Origin: Roseomonas sp.
Lineage (GTDB): Bacteria; Pseudomonadota; Alphaproteobacteria; Acetobacterales; Acetobacteraceae
Assembly (NCBI GenBank): GCA_020249265.1
Contig: JADCGA010000019.1
Span: 62,001 to 126,000 of the forward strand
Length of the DNA stretch: 64,000 nt
Direction of reading: 5' to 3'
Shown: positions 25,196 through 34,447 of the stretch, piece after piece
Numbering within the stretch: position 1 is the stretch's first letter
Layout: each line of letters opens with the position of its first letter
Position numbers and translations under genes: made by a program
Notes under the pieces: generated by a model
Told to the model about the DNA's origin: nothing
Database searches by the model: none
Seen by the model: the letters and a program-made list of their open reading frames with translations, nothing else

Positions 25196-26389
25196 ATGGC
25201 CAGTAAGCCTCGTCTGCCGCGCGGGCGGCAATTCTTTGCCAATCCTGGCCCCACCAATATTCCGGATTCAGTGCTGCTTGCGGTGGCGCATGTCACCGTG
25301 GATTTCAACGATCCGGCCTTCATGCCGGTTTATGAAAAATGCGTCGCAGGCCTCAAGCGGATTTTGAAGACCGAACAGGAAGTCTTCATGTACACAGGTT
25401 CTGGCCACGCGGCTTGGGAAGCGAGCCTGGTCAATCTGTTTTCCCCCGGCGATACGGTGGCCATTATCGAAACCGGCCATTTTTCGCAAAGCTGGGCGCA
25501 AATGGCCGAGGATTTGTCCTTAAGGGCCGAAGTGATCAGTGCCGATTGGCGCCGAGGCGTTGATTTCGCCGCGCTGCGCGCAACCCTGGCCGCGGATAAG
25601 GACCATCGCATCAAGGCGATTTGCGCCGTGCATAATGAAACCGCGACAGGCATGGAATTGCCGCTGAAGGATGTGCGCGCCGCGCTGGATGCCACGAAGC
25701 ATCCTGCCTTGTTGTTGAGTGATACGATTTCCTCGCTCGGCTCACTTGATTTCCGCATGGATGAATGGGGTGTGGATGTCGCCGTGGGCGGCAGCCAGAA
25801 GGGCTTGATGTTGCCTACCGGCATGTCCTTCACTGGCGTTTCAGCCAAGGCGATGGAGGCGCACAAGACATCGCGGCTGCCGAAATCATACCTGTCCTGG
25901 ACGAATATGTTGACGCGCAAGCATAAATCCTTCGTTGGCACAGTGCCCACTTCATTCTTCTACGGGTTGCAGGAATCACTCCGTTTGCTGGAAGAAGAAG
26001 GGCTTGATCAGGTCTTTGCGCGCCATTCGCGCCTCGCGGAAGCCGTCCGCCGCTGCGTGCGCCATTGGTCCGGCAATGCTGGGCCGCAGCTTTTCTGCAT
26101 GAATCCGGATCGCTATTCGGATAGCGTCACCGCCATTTTGATGCCCGAAGGCCATGATGCGGAAGCGGTGCGCCGCACGGCGCTGCAAAGCTTCAATGTC
26201 TCGCTCGGTGGCGGGCTTGGGCCTTTGGGCGGCAAGGTATTCCGCATCGGGCATCTGGGCGATTTGAATGAACCGATGATCCTGGGCACGCTTTCCGTTG
26301 TTGAAATGGCGCTGAAGCTGAATGGTGTGCCGCATGCGCCGGGTGGTGTGGCGGCAGCGATGGAATATCTGGCGGAAGCCGCGCGTTGA
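25196..26389 (+). CDS. Class V aminotransferase, serine-glyoxylate/alanine-glyoxylate type
   Basis: About 397 residues from the ATG at 25196, which has AAGGAAA ten bases upstream. The N-terminal GRQFFANPGPTNIPDSVL and the glycine-rich TGSGHAAWEASLVNL are typical of serine-glyoxylate transaminases; the PLP lysine is in VGGSQKGLMLPTGMSF. It would transfer the amino group of serine (or alanine) to glyoxylate, giving hydroxypyruvate and glycine. Two genes on, a GhrA-like reductase could reduce the hydroxypyruvate, so this is probably a small glyoxylate/serine module. Closely related enzymes use taurine or aspartate, so the amino donor is inferred. Confidence 0.85.
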   Translation: MASKPRLPRGRQFFANPGPTNIPDSVLLAVAHVTVDFNDPAFMPVYEKCVAGLKRILKTEQEVFMYTGSGHAAWEASLVNLFSPGDTVAIIETGHFSQSWAQMAEDLSLRAEVISADWRRGVDFAALRATLAADKDHRIKAICAVHNETATGMELPLKDVRAALDATKHPALLLSDTISSLGSLDFRMDEWGVDVAVGGSQKGLMLPTGMSFTGVSAKAMEAHKTSRLPKSYLSWTNMLTRKHKSFVGTVPTSFFYGLQESLRLLEEEGLDQVFARHSRLAEAVRRCVRHWSGNAGPQLFCMNPDRYSDSVTAILMPEGHDAEAVRRTALQSFNVSLGGGLGPLGGKVFRIGHLGDLNEPMILGTLSVVEMALKLNGVPHAPGGVAAAMEYLAEAAR

Positions 26390-26474
26390 AGTGACTTAGG
26401 GGTGCGTCGCTGGGCGCACCTCACGTGACCATAACCGGCCGCAACGAGCCGGCAGAGCAGGAGGAAGCAAGGCA

Positions 26475-28610
26475 ATGTCCATCACCCATCGCGGCGTTTA
26501 TCGCCATGCCGATATGCAGCGGCTGTTCAACCCTGCCTCGATTGCCGTGATCGGCGCTTCCCCGCGCGCGGGTTCCTTCGCGGATCGCACCATCAGCGCG
26601 CTGTCTGGCTATACGGGCCGGCTGCATTTGGTGAATAGCCGTTATGAGAAAATCGGTGAGCGCGCCTGCTATCCTTCCGTCGCCGCGCTGCCGGAAGTGC
26701 CGGATTGCTGCATTGTGGTCGCTGCCAAGGATGCGGTGGAAGAAATCGCGACCGATTGCGCCAAGGCGGGTGTTGGCGGCGTGATGATTTATGCCTCTGG
26801 CTTTTCGGAAACTGGCCGGGCTGAGGATATCGCCGCGCAACAGCGCCTGGCCGCGATTGGGCGCGATGCGGGCATGCGCATTGTCGGGCCGAATTGTATT
26901 GGCATGTTGAATTTCGCCAGCAAGGCCGGTGTCACTTTCATGATCCCACCGCCCATGGAGGCGCCTTTGCCGCATGCGCTTGGCCTGGTCAGCCAATCCG
27001 GCGCGCTTGGTTTTTCGCTCGCGCAATCGGTGATGCGCGGCGTTTCCGTGAGCCATCTGCTCACCACCGGCAATTCTTCCGATATTGATGTGGCGGATTG
27101 CGTTTCCTTTCTGGCCGATGATCCGGGGTGCCGCGCGATTGCCTGCGTGTTTGAAGGCATGCCGGACCCGATGCGCTTCATTGAAGCGGCGCAAATTGCC
27201 GATGCTGCTGACAAACCCTTGATTGTTTTCAAGCTTGGTACGGGCGAACAGGGCGCGGCGGCGGCGATGTCTCATACTGGGTCGCTGGCGGGTTCTCAGG
27301 CCGCCTATCGCGCGGCGTTTGAACGTGCGGGCGCGATATTGGTGGATAATTTTGAAGCCATGGTGGAAACTGCGTCCTTCATGGCGAAGGCGCCAAAGCC
27401 CAAGGCGCGCGGGGTGGCAGTTGTGGCCGTTTCGGGCGGGGCGGCCATCATGTCCGCCGATCGTGCGGAAGAACGCGGCATTCCCTTGCCGCAGCCCACA
27501 CCGCCGGTGCAGGCGATATTGGAATCGCGCATTCCGGATTTTGGTTCGGCACGCAATCCTTGCGATGTCACCGCACAAGTTGCCAATGATCCAGAAAGCC
27601 TGACGGCGTGTGCTTCCGCCATGCTGGGCGAAGACCATTACGGCACGCTGCTTTATGCGCAGATTTATTCGACCGAGCTTTCCGCCAAACGCCCCGGCGA
27701 ATTGGCCGCCATTGCCGAACAGCACAATAAGCCGATTTGCGTCGTTTGGACAACGGAATGGCTGGAAGGCTTCGGTTCGAAGGAGGCGGAGCAAAACCCG
27801 CGTATTGGCCTGTTCCGTTCCATGGATCGCTGCTTTGCCACACTCGATCATTGGCATAAGCGCGAAGAAAGGCGCAGCGCCGGCCCGCGCAACTATACGC
27901 GCATAGCACGCCCCGAAGCGGCGCAGGAAGCGGCGAAGCTGATCGCCGCCGCGCAAGACCGCACGCTGACCGAACGCGAAGCGAAGCAAGTGCTGGCTGC
28001 CTATGGCGTGCCCGTGGTGCCCGAACGCCTGACCACGACGGAAGATGAGGCGCTGGCTGCTGCCAAGGCGCTTGGCTGGCCGGTCGCGATCAAGGTGGAA
28101 AGCCCCGATCTGCCGCATAAGACGGAAGCGGGCGTGATCCGCCTGAAGTTGAAGGATGAAGCTGAATTGCGCGATGCCTTCCGCGCTGTCATGGCCAATG
28201 CGAAGCACCACGCGCCCCATGCGCGCATCAATGGCGTGCTGGTGCAGCCCATGGCGAAGCCTGGCGTTGAAATCATGGTAGGTGCGCGCATTGATCCGCT
28301 GATGGGCCCACTTATTGTCGCTGGGCTTGGCGGTGTATTGGTGGAATTGATGCGCGATTCAGCGCTGTCACTGGCGCCTGTCACGCACAGCGAGGCGCTT
28401 GGCTTGCTTGCCCGGCTGAAAGGCCGCGCTGCCTTGGAAGGCTTTCGCGGTGCGCCGGCCGCCGACATGGATCGGCTGTCTGAAATCATTGTCCGGCTTT
28501 CTGAATTCGCTGCCGATCAGCGTGATCTGATCGCTGAGCTGGATGTGAACCCCATCATCATCGCCGGTAGTGACGCGGTCGCGGTGGATGCTTTGATTGT
28601 GAAAGCCTGA
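26475..28610 (+). CDS. ADP-forming acyl-CoA synthetase (acetate-CoA ligase family, fused alpha-beta)
   Basis: A 711-residue fusion of the alpha and beta parts of NDP-forming acyl-CoA synthetases. The N-terminal CoA-binding domain (FNPASIAVIGASPRAGS) is followed by the ligase domain with the phosphohistidine region AAMSHTGSLAGS and a C-terminal ATP-grasp domain (GWPVAIKVESPDLPHKTEAG, later AELDVNPIIIAG). It makes an acyl-CoA from acid, CoA and ATP with ADP release, or the reverse. GGAGGAAG precedes the ATG. It lies between the aminotransferase and the 2-hydroxyacid dehydrogenase on the same strand. Substrate is unknown. A long minus-strand frame across it (26421-28220) is a shadow. Confidence 0.92.
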   Translation: MSITHRGVYRHADMQRLFNPASIAVIGASPRAGSFADRTISALSGYTGRLHLVNSRYEKIGERACYPSVAALPEVPDCCIVVAAKDAVEEIATDCAKAGVGGVMIYASGFSETGRAEDIAAQQRLAAIGRDAGMRIVGPNCIGMLNFASKAGVTFMIPPPMEAPLPHALGLVSQSGALGFSLAQSVMRGVSVSHLLTTGNSSDIDVADCVSFLADDPGCRAIACVFEGMPDPMRFIEAAQIADAADKPLIVFKLGTGEQGAAAAMSHTGSLAGSQAAYRAAFERAGAILVDNFEAMVETASFMAKAPKPKARGVAVVAVSGGAAIMSADRAEERGIPLPQPTPPVQAILESRIPDFGSARNPCDVTAQVANDPESLTACASAMLGEDHYGTLLYAQIYSTELSAKRPGELAAIAEQHNKPICVVWTTEWLEGFGSKEAEQNPRIGLFRSMDRCFATLDHWHKREERRSAGPRNYTRIARPEAAQEAAKLIAAAQDRTLTEREAKQVLAAYGVPVVPERLTTTEDEALAAAKALGWPVAIKVESPDLPHKTEAGVIRLKLKDEAELRDAFRAVMANAKHHAPHARINGVLVQPMAKPGVEIMVGARIDPLMGPLIVAGLGGVLVELMRDSALSLAPVTHSEALGLLARLKGRAALEGFRGAPAADMDRLSEIIVRLSEFAADQRDLIAELDVNPIIIAGSDAVAVDALIVKA

Positions 28611-28619
28611 GGCATTATC

Positions 28620-29576
28620 ATGACCAAACCGCTTTTCCTGCTCTGGACCGATGGCGCGGAAGCCTATCGCAAAGCGATCACCGAAGCGGGGCTTGATCAG
28701 CGCATTCGGCTGGAAGAATTGCCGCGCAACGCCACGCCAAGTACAGCGCAATTGCAGGAAGCGGAGGCGATGCTGACCTGGGGGCCGCCTGCCGGGACGT
28801 TGGCGCAAATGCCAAAGCTGCGATGGGCGCAGGCGCTTACGGCGGGGGTGGAACATTGGCTTTCGCGTGCGGATTTATCGCCTAGCCTGACGCTCACTTG
28901 CGCGCGGGGGACGCATCGCGTGCAGATGCCGGAGAATATTCTAGGCGCGCTGTTTCACATCACCAAACCCTATGCCGCGATTGTGGGTGATAACGCCGCC
29001 AGCACCTGGACGCGCCGCGTTTCCTCCACGCTGGCGGGGCAGACGCTTGGCATTCTTGGCCTTGGTGCGATTGGGCAGGAATTGGCGCGCAAGGCCGCGG
29101 CGCTGGAAATGCGCGTGATCGGCACACGCCGCGCGACCGGCGCCTTGGCACATGTGGAACGCGTTTATGCGCCGGAAGAAACCGATGAAGTGCTCGCGCA
29201 ATCCGATTTCGTCGTGCTGCTGCTGCCAGCCACGCCCGAGACGGAAAACATCATCAATGCCGCACGCCTTGCGCGCATGAAGAAAACCGCCTGGCTGCTC
29301 AATTTCGGGCGCGGTGCGCTGATTGATGATGCGGCTTTGGTCGCCGCGGCCAAATCCGGCACGATTGCCGGCGCCATCCTGGATGTGTTCCGGCAGGAAC
29401 CCTTGCCCAAGGAAGATCCCTTCTGGGGCACAGAAAACATCCTGGTGCTGCCCCATATTGGCGGGCTGCATCCGGCGCGGGATTCCATGGTGGCGGCGCT
29501 GCTGGTGGAAAATCTGCGCCGCTTTCTGGATGGCGCGCCGCTCAAGGAAGTCGTGGACCGCAAGGCGGGTTACTGA
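28620..29576 (+). CDS. D-2-hydroxyacid dehydrogenase, GhrA-like (glyoxylate/hydroxypyruvate reductase type)
   Basis: A 318-residue NAD(P)-dependent dehydrogenase. The Rossmann motif is GILGLGAIGQELARKAAAL; the catalytic Arg, Glu and His are in NFGRGALID, FRQEPLP and LPHIGG. The order and spacing fit the GhrA branch that reduces glyoxylate and hydroxypyruvate. It starts 9 bases after the acyl-CoA synthetase and ends 5 bases before the SDR gene, so these four genes are likely one operon. Confidence 0.88.
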   Translation: MTKPLFLLWTDGAEAYRKAITEAGLDQRIRLEELPRNATPSTAQLQEAEAMLTWGPPAGTLAQMPKLRWAQALTAGVEHWLSRADLSPSLTLTCARGTHRVQMPENILGALFHITKPYAAIVGDNAASTWTRRVSSTLAGQTLGILGLGAIGQELARKAAALEMRVIGTRRATGALAHVERVYAPEETDEVLAQSDFVVLLLPATPETENIINAARLARMKKTAWLLNFGRGALIDDAALVAAAKSGTIAGAILDVFRQEPLPKEDPFWGTENILVLPHIGGLHPARDSMVAALLVENLRRFLDGAPLKEVVDRKAGY

Positions 29577-29581
29577 ACGCC

Positions 29582-30352
29582 ATGGCCTATGCGCCTTTTG
29601 ATCTCAGCGGCAAGGTTGCGCTGATCACGGGCGGCAATTCCGGTATTGGGCTTGGCATGGCGCAGGCGCTGGCGGAAGCCGGTGCCGATATCGCGATATG
29701 GGGCAGCAATCCTGCGAAAAATGCCGCAGCTTTGGAAAACCTGAAGCCGCTTGGCGTACGCCTGCATGCGACCATCTGCGACATTGGCGCTGAGGCGGCG
29801 GTGGAGGCCGCGTTTGCGGAAACCCTCGCCGCCCTTGGCCGCGTGGATGCCTGTTTTGCCAATGCCGGCACCTACGGCCATGCGTCGCGCTTCACGGCGC
29901 TGGAAACCGCCGAATGGCAGCGCGTGATGCGCATTAATCTGGATGGCGCCTTCTACACGTTGCGCGCTGCCGCGCGGCATATGGTGGAACGCGGCGGCGG
30001 CGGTTCCCTGGTAGCCACAGCATCGCTCGCCGCCATCGAAGGTGCCGCGCGCAACGCCCATTACGGCGCGACCAAGGGCGCGCTGGTCGCCATGATCCGC
30101 GCATTGGCGGTCGAGTTGGCCCGGCATGGTATTCGCGCCAATGCCATCCTGCCCGGCTGGATCGAAACCGCCATGACCGCCGGCAATGTGGCGGATGAGC
30201 GTTTCAGCGGCGCCGTCCTGCCCCGCATCCCGGCCAGGCGCTGGGGCCAACCGGCGGATTTCGCCGGCATCGCGGTTTACCTGGCAAGTGATGCGTCCGC
30301 CTATCATTCCGGCGATTGCCTGGTGATTGATGGCGGCTATTCGCTGTTTTGA
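29582..30352 (+). CDS. SDR family NAD(P)-dependent oxidoreductase
   Basis: A 256-residue classical short-chain dehydrogenase. The cofactor motif is TGGNSGIGLGMA, the structural motif ANAG, the catalytic Ser lies around TASLAA and the YxxxK is HYGATKGAL. The C-terminal end SGDCLVIDGGYSLF is typical of the 3-oxoacyl-ACP reductase-like clan. It is the last gene of the glyoxylate-linked cluster. Substrate cannot be deduced. Confidence 0.9.
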   Translation: MAYAPFDLSGKVALITGGNSGIGLGMAQALAEAGADIAIWGSNPAKNAAALENLKPLGVRLHATICDIGAEAAVEAAFAETLAALGRVDACFANAGTYGHASRFTALETAEWQRVMRINLDGAFYTLRAAARHMVERGGGGSLVATASLAAIEGAARNAHYGATKGALVAMIRALAVELARHGIRANAILPGWIETAMTAGNVADERFSGAVLPRIPARRWGQPADFAGIAVYLASDASAYHSGDCLVIDGGYSLF

Positions 30353-30404
30353 GCCCACCCCTCTGGACCATCGGGCGGTGCTTGGGTTAGGAACACTCTG
30401 CGTT

Positions 30405-30487
30405 GCCCCTGTGGCGGAACGGTAGACGCAGACGACTCAAAATCGTCCGCCCGTAAGGGCATGGGAGTTCGAGTCTCCCTGGGGGCA
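30405..30487 (+). tRNA. tRNA-Leu (CAA)
   Basis: An 83-base class II tRNA with a long variable arm (CGCCCGTAAGGGC region). The acceptor pairs GCCCCTG with TGGGGGC (two G-T wobbles), the anticodon stem is GACGA/TCGTC with loop CTCAAAA, giving anticodon CAA, and the T-arm contains GTTCGAGTC. CCA is not encoded. It reads UUG codons. Confidence 0.9.
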
Positions 30488-30497
30488 TTCCTTTAAA

Positions 30498-31328
30498 TCA
30501 AGCGCGCGTCAGATAAGCCGCAACATGGCGGTGGTAATGGCCAAGCATGCGCGGCTTGCCTGTGGCCGCCCTTTCGGCGTGCCGGTTCATGGCGCGCCAG
30601 CGCCATAGAATGCGCGCCACCTCATGCGTGGCGGTGCCGAAGATGTCAGGATTGTCGTGCAGTATCGCCAAAGCCTCGGCGTAATCGGCATCAAAGGCGC
30701 CGGCACGCGTTTCAGTAAGCTGCCCTGCGCGAAGCTGGTAGCGATAGGCAAGCGCTGCCGAAACCGGCGCCCTTCCCCCAGCGTGGGCCAGGCCCTGCAA
30801 ATCCCACCAGACATCATCAATTAGGCGAAAGGGGCGAAAGGGCTCGGCGGTTGCACGCGGGCGCAGCAGATGGAGCGAGGCAAAGACCTGTCGCCATTCA
30901 CACCAGCCCAGGCTTGCCGTCCCTGGGGGTGGGACGCGGCGGATGGCTGTGCCATCCGGGGCGCGGATGATGCTGGGGATCACCGCGGCCCCTGCCTTGC
31001 GCGCCAAAGCCAGGGTTGCCGCCAAGCCATCCGCCGTGCCCTCATAACCATCATCAGCATCCAGCATGGTGATGAAATCGCCGCGTGCCAAAGCCAGCGC
31101 GCGATTGCGCGCGGCTGGCGCGCCGGAAGCAATCGGCCCGATCGGGGCAAAGACCAATCTTGGATCCGCCGGCAGGCATTCGCGATAATCCGTACCGTCA
31201 TCTGAGGCGATGATGACCTCCACCGCCGCGCCTTCCGCGCAGGCAAAGACCGAAGCCACAGCCGTCGCGATTTCGGCGCGCAGGCCATGGGCGGCCATCA
31301 GAATGCTGATTTCGGGCGCGGGGTGCAT
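30498..31328 (-). CDS. Family 2 glycosyltransferase
   Basis: A 276-residue GT-A fold protein. It begins PEISILMAAHGLRAEIATAV, has the nucleotide-binding VEVIIASDDGTDYREC and the metal-binding motif TMLDADDGYEGTA (DxD-like) near residue 90. It would transfer a sugar from a nucleotide sugar to an unknown acceptor in the cytoplasm. The C-terminal part has little family-specific sequence. It stands alone, minus strand, between tRNA-Leu and ftsB. Confidence 0.85.
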   Translation of the reverse strand: MHPAPEISILMAAHGLRAEIATAVASVFACAEGAAVEVIIASDDGTDYRECLPADPRLVFAPIGPIASGAPAARNRALALARGDFITMLDADDGYEGTADGLAATLALARKAGAAVIPSIIRAPDGTAIRRVPPPGTASLGWCEWRQVFASLHLLRPRATAEPFRPFRLIDDVWWDLQGLAHAGGRAPVSAALAYRYQLRAGQLTETRAGAFDADYAEALAILHDNPDIFGTATHEVARILWRWRAMNRHAERAATGKPRMLGHYHRHVAAYLTRA

Positions 31329-31508
31329 GCGGGTTCCGGCTTAGGGTAGGGCGCTTTTAGTGCCCGCCATCTGGCGTCGCCGGGATGATGAATGTCAAGA
31401 AAGGCGGGTTTTCGCGCGATTTCGCTGTGCCTTGCCATTTCTCTCTGGACAAGCGACCCAAGAATGGATTCTTTAGAGATCACTTCAAGTCGAGGGGTTA
31501 TCGCGCTT

Positions 31509-31838
31509 ATGGCGCTGCTTTCCATCTCCAAACGAGTCCTTAAAGGGGTATTGGTGCCGGCCGTTTTCCTTGCGGTATCGGGCTATTTCGCTTGGCATGC
31601 TGTGCATGGCGAACGTGGGTTGATGGCGCGCGACAAGCGCCAGGGTGATATCGTGGCGGCCCGAGCGACGCTTCAGCAGGCCGAGGCCGAGCGGGATGCG
31701 ATGGAACGCCGCGTGGTCGGCTTGCGCGGTGATCGGCTTGACCGGGACCAGCTGGAAGAACGCGCGCGGTCCCTGCTGAATATGGTCGGGCGGGATGAGG
31801 TGGTTGTTCCCTATGGCCCGGAGCGCCGGCTTTATTGA
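31509..31838 (+). CDS. ftsB: Septum formation initiator/FtsB-like cell division protein
   Basis: About 109 residues from the ATG at 31509 (a longer frame from 31392 adds 39 atypical residues). A short cytoplasmic N-terminus is followed by one transmembrane helix (VLVPAVFLAVSGYFAWHAVH), then a coiled coil (ARATLQQAEAERDAMERRV), and the conserved end LNMVGRDEVVVPYG. FtsB links FtsL and FtsQ in the divisome at the inner membrane. In alphaproteobacteria it commonly lies just upstream of pdhA, as here. Confidence 0.85.
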   Translation: MALLSISKRVLKGVLVPAVFLAVSGYFAWHAVHGERGLMARDKRQGDIVAARATLQQAEAERDAMERRVVGLRGDRLDRDQLEERARSLLNMVGRDEVVVPYGPERRLY

Positions 31839-31944
31839 GCATCGGGCACCGCACCCGGTTTTCCTGATTTTTCAAGTCTTATGAAGCTTGGCTTATGGCG
31901 GCAGGGGCCATGCCGTGCCGGCCTCCATATGGTGAAACAAACAC

Positions 31945-32037
31945 TTAACTGAATTGCAGTTAATTTAATTATTGCATTGCAAAAACTCAGTTTTTTACGA
32001 TTTCAAGGCTTGAATTTCGGCAAAAGCCAGCGCTAAT
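31945..32037 (+). promoter_or_regulatory. Putative promoter/operator region of the pdh operon
   Basis: The 233-base gap between ftsB and pdhA is AT-rich and holds two inverted repeats, TTAACTG/CAGTTAA (31945-31963) and TTGCATTGCAA (31972-31982). Further down, TTGAAT (32010-32015) and GCTAAT (32032-32037) with a 16-base spacer could be -35 and -10 elements. These are candidate regulator and polymerase sites; no specific regulator is assigned. Confidence 0.35.
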
Positions 32038-32071
32038 TGTGTCAGGAAGCTAAGCCCCGGAGGAAATACCC

Positions 32072-33094
32072 ATGCCCCAGGCCACAGAAGCCGCCAGCAA
32101 GCGGCGCGGCAAAGCCAAGACCCCATCGCTGTCGCGGGAAGAAATGCTCCGCGCCTATGGCGACATGCTGCTGATCCGCCGCTTTGAAGAAAAAGCCGGC
32201 CAGCTTTACGGCATGGGGCTGATTGGGGGCTTCTGCCATCTTTATATCGGCCAGGAAGCCGTGGTTGTCGGCATGCAAATGTGCCTGAAGCCGGGGGATC
32301 AGGTCATCACCTCCTACCGCGATCACGGGCATATGCTGGCCACCGGCATGGAAGCCCGCGGCGTCATGGCGGAACTCACCGGGCGCATTGGCGGCTATTC
32401 CAAGGGCAAGGGTGGGTCCATGCATATGTTCAGCCGGGAGAAGGGCTTCTACGGCGGCCACGGCATTGTTGGCGCGCAGGTCTCGCTCGGCAATGGCCTC
32501 GCCTTCGCAAATTGGTATCGGCAGGATGGGCGCCTGGCGGTCACCTATTTTGGGGAAGGCGCTTCCAACCAGGGCCAGGTGTTCGAAAGCCTGAACCTGG
32601 CGGCGCTTTTCAAGCTGCCCTGCATTTTCATCATCGAAAACAACAAATACGGCATGGGCACCAGCGTGGACCGCGCCTCGGCTTCGCGCGATTTGTCGCA
32701 GAATGGCGCGCCCTGGGGCATCCCGGGTGAGCAGGTGAATGGCATGGATGTGGCCGCCGTGCGCGAAGCGGGTGAACGGGCTGTCGCGCATTGCCGCGCC
32801 GGCAAGGGGCCGTATTTGCTGGAAATGAAAACCTATCGCTATCGCGGCCATTCGATGTCCGACCCCGCGAAATATCGCACGCGTGAAGAAGTGCAGAAAA
32901 TGCGCGAGACATCGGATTGCATTGAGACCGCGCGCAAGGCGCTGCTGGATGATTTCGGCGTCACCGAAGCCGATCTTAAGGTGATTGATGATGAGGTGAA
33001 GGCGATTGTCCAGGACAGCGCCGATTTCGCGCAGGAAAGCCCGGAACCGCCGGAATCCGAATTGATGACCGATATCCTGGTGGAGGCGAACTGA
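32072..33094 (+). CDS. pdhA: Pyruvate dehydrogenase E1 component alpha subunit
   Basis: A 340-residue E1-alpha. The thiamine-diphosphate motif is seen as [20 protein letters not shown] ending in the conserved ENNKYGMGT, and the phosphorylation-loop-like [16 protein letters not shown] is present. With the E1-beta subunit it decarboxylates pyruvate and reductively acetylates the lipoyl group of E2. GGAGGAAA precedes the ATG. The gene starts an operon running to the Coq10-like gene with short gaps or overlaps. Confidence 0.96.
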   Translation: MPQATEAASKRRGKAKTPSLSREEMLRAYGDMLLIRRFEEKAGQLYGMGLIGGFCHLYIGQEAVVVGMQMCLKPGDQVITSYRDHGHMLATGMEARGVMAELTGRIGGYSKGKGGSMHMFSREKGFYGGHGIVGAQVSLGNGLAFANWYRQDGRLAVTYFGEGASNQGQVFESLNLAALFKLPCIFIIENNKYGMGTSVDRASASRDLSQNGAPWGIPGEQVNGMDVAAVREAGERAVAHCRAGKGPYLLEMKTYRYRGHSMSDPAKYRTREEVQKMRETSDCIETARKALLDDFGVTEADLKVIDDEVKAIVQDSADFAQESPEPPESELMTDILVEAN

Positions 33095-33095
33095 G

Positions 33096-34436
33096 ATGGG
33101 TGCCGTTATTCTGATGCCCGCGCTTTCCCCCACCATGACGGAAGGCAAGCTGGCCCGCTGGCTCAAAAAAGCCGGCGATAAGGTGAAATCCGGCGAGGTG
33201 ATTGCCGAGATTGAAACCGATAAGGCGACCATGGAAGTGGAAGCGGTGGATGAGGGTGTGCTGACCGCCATTCTGGTCCCCGAAGGCACGGAAAATGTCT
33301 CGGTGAATACGGCCATTGCCGAATTGGATGGCGGCGCTGGCGGTGCGAAACCCGCGCCCGTGGCGGCGCCTGCCCCTGTGGCTGCCGCGCCTGTCCCGGC
33401 TTCCGTGCCCGCGGCGCCACGCGCTGCAACGCCCGAGAAGGATTGGGGCCCGACCAAATCCATGACGGTGCGCGAAGCGCTGCGTGATGCCATGGCGGCA
33501 GAAATGCGCGCCGATGCGGATGTATTCCTGATTGGTGAGGAAGTCGCGCAATACCAGGGCGCCTACAAAATCAGCCAAGGCTTGCTGGAAGAATTCGGCC
33601 CGCGCCGCGTGATGGATATGCCCATCACCGAACATGGCTTTACCGGCATGGCGGTGGGCGCGGCCTTTACTGGCCTTAAGCCCATTGTTGAATTCATGAC
33701 CTTCAATTTTTCCATGCAGGCGATTGACCAGATCATCAATTCCGCCGCCAAGACCTTGTATATGTCGGGCGGGCAGCTTGGTTGTCCCATCGTGTTTCGC
33801 GGCCCGAATGGTGCCGCTTCCCGCGTCGCGGCGCAGCATTCGCAATGCTACGCGTCCTGGTATGCGCATTGCCCGGGGCTGAAGGTGGTATCGCCTTGGT
33901 CAGCGGCGGATGCGAAGGGGCTGTTGCGCGCTGCCATCCGCGACCCGAACCCGGTGATCGTGCTGGAAAATGAAATTCTCTATGGGCAAAGTTTCGAATG
34001 CCCGACAGCCGATGATTTCATCCTAGAGATCGGCAAAGCCAAGGTGGAACGCGAAGGCAGCGATGTTACCATTGTGGCTTTCTCCATCATGGTCGGCATG
34101 GCGATGCAGGCGGCGGAAAAGCTTGCGGAACAGGGGATCAGCGCGGAAGTGATCAATCTGCGCTCCATCCGGCCCTTGGATACGGAAACCATCGCGGCTT
34201 CCGTGCGCAAGACCAATCGCCTGGTGACTTTGGAAGAAGGCTGGCCCTATGCCGGCATTGGCGCGGAAGTTGCCATGCAGATCATGGAAACCGCCTTTGA
34301 TCATTTGGATGCGCCGCCGGTCCGCGTGACTGGCCTGGATGTGCCCATGCCTTATGCGGCCAATCTTGAAAAACTTGCGCTGCCGCGCCTGGAACAGGTG
34401 GTGGAAGCAGCGCGTTCCGTGACCTATCGTCGGTAA
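33096..34436 (+). CDS. pdhB: Pyruvate dehydrogenase E1 component beta subunit with N-terminal lipoyl domain
   Basis: A 446-residue protein, about 120 residues longer than plain E1-beta because it carries an N-terminal biotinyl/lipoyl domain ([18 protein letters not shown], with the lipoylated lysine in [12 protein letters not shown] near residue 43) and an Ala/Pro linker. The E1-beta part starts around residue 120 ([18 protein letters not shown]) and includes [20 protein letters not shown] and the Pro-rich active region. This fusion is known in alphaproteobacteria such as rhizobia. It begins one base after the pdhA stop. The lipoyl segment is almost the same DNA sequence as that of pdhC. Confidence 0.96.
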   Translation: MGAVILMPALSPTMTEGKLARWLKKAGDKVKSGEVIAEIETDKATMEVEAVDEGVLTAILVPEGTENVSVNTAIAELDGGAGGAKPAPVAAPAPVAAAPVPASVPAAPRAATPEKDWGPTKSMTVREALRDAMAAEMRADADVFLIGEEVAQYQGAYKISQGLLEEFGPRRVMDMPITEHGFTGMAVGAAFTGLKPIVEFMTFNFSMQAIDQIINSAAKTLYMSGGQLGCPIVFRGPNGAASRVAAQHSQCYASWYAHCPGLKVVSPWSAADAKGLLRAAIRDPNPVIVLENEILYGQSFECPTADDFILEIGKAKVEREGSDVTIVAFSIMVGMAMQAAEKLAEQGISAEVINLRSIRPLDTETIAASVRKTNRLVTLEEGWPYAGIGAEVAMQIMETAFDHLDAPPVRVTGLDVPMPYAANLEKLALPRLEQVVEAARSVTYRR

Positions 34437-34447
34437 GGGGAAAGATC

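Noticed and set aside
26421-28220. Minus-strand frame of 599 codons opposite the acyl-CoA synthetase
   Set aside because: Rich in Arg, His and Gln with no domain pattern; a composition-driven shadow in high-G+C DNA.
32042-33493. Minus-strand frame of 483 codons opposite pdhA and pdhB
   Set aside because: It crosses two well-supported genes and shows no motif.
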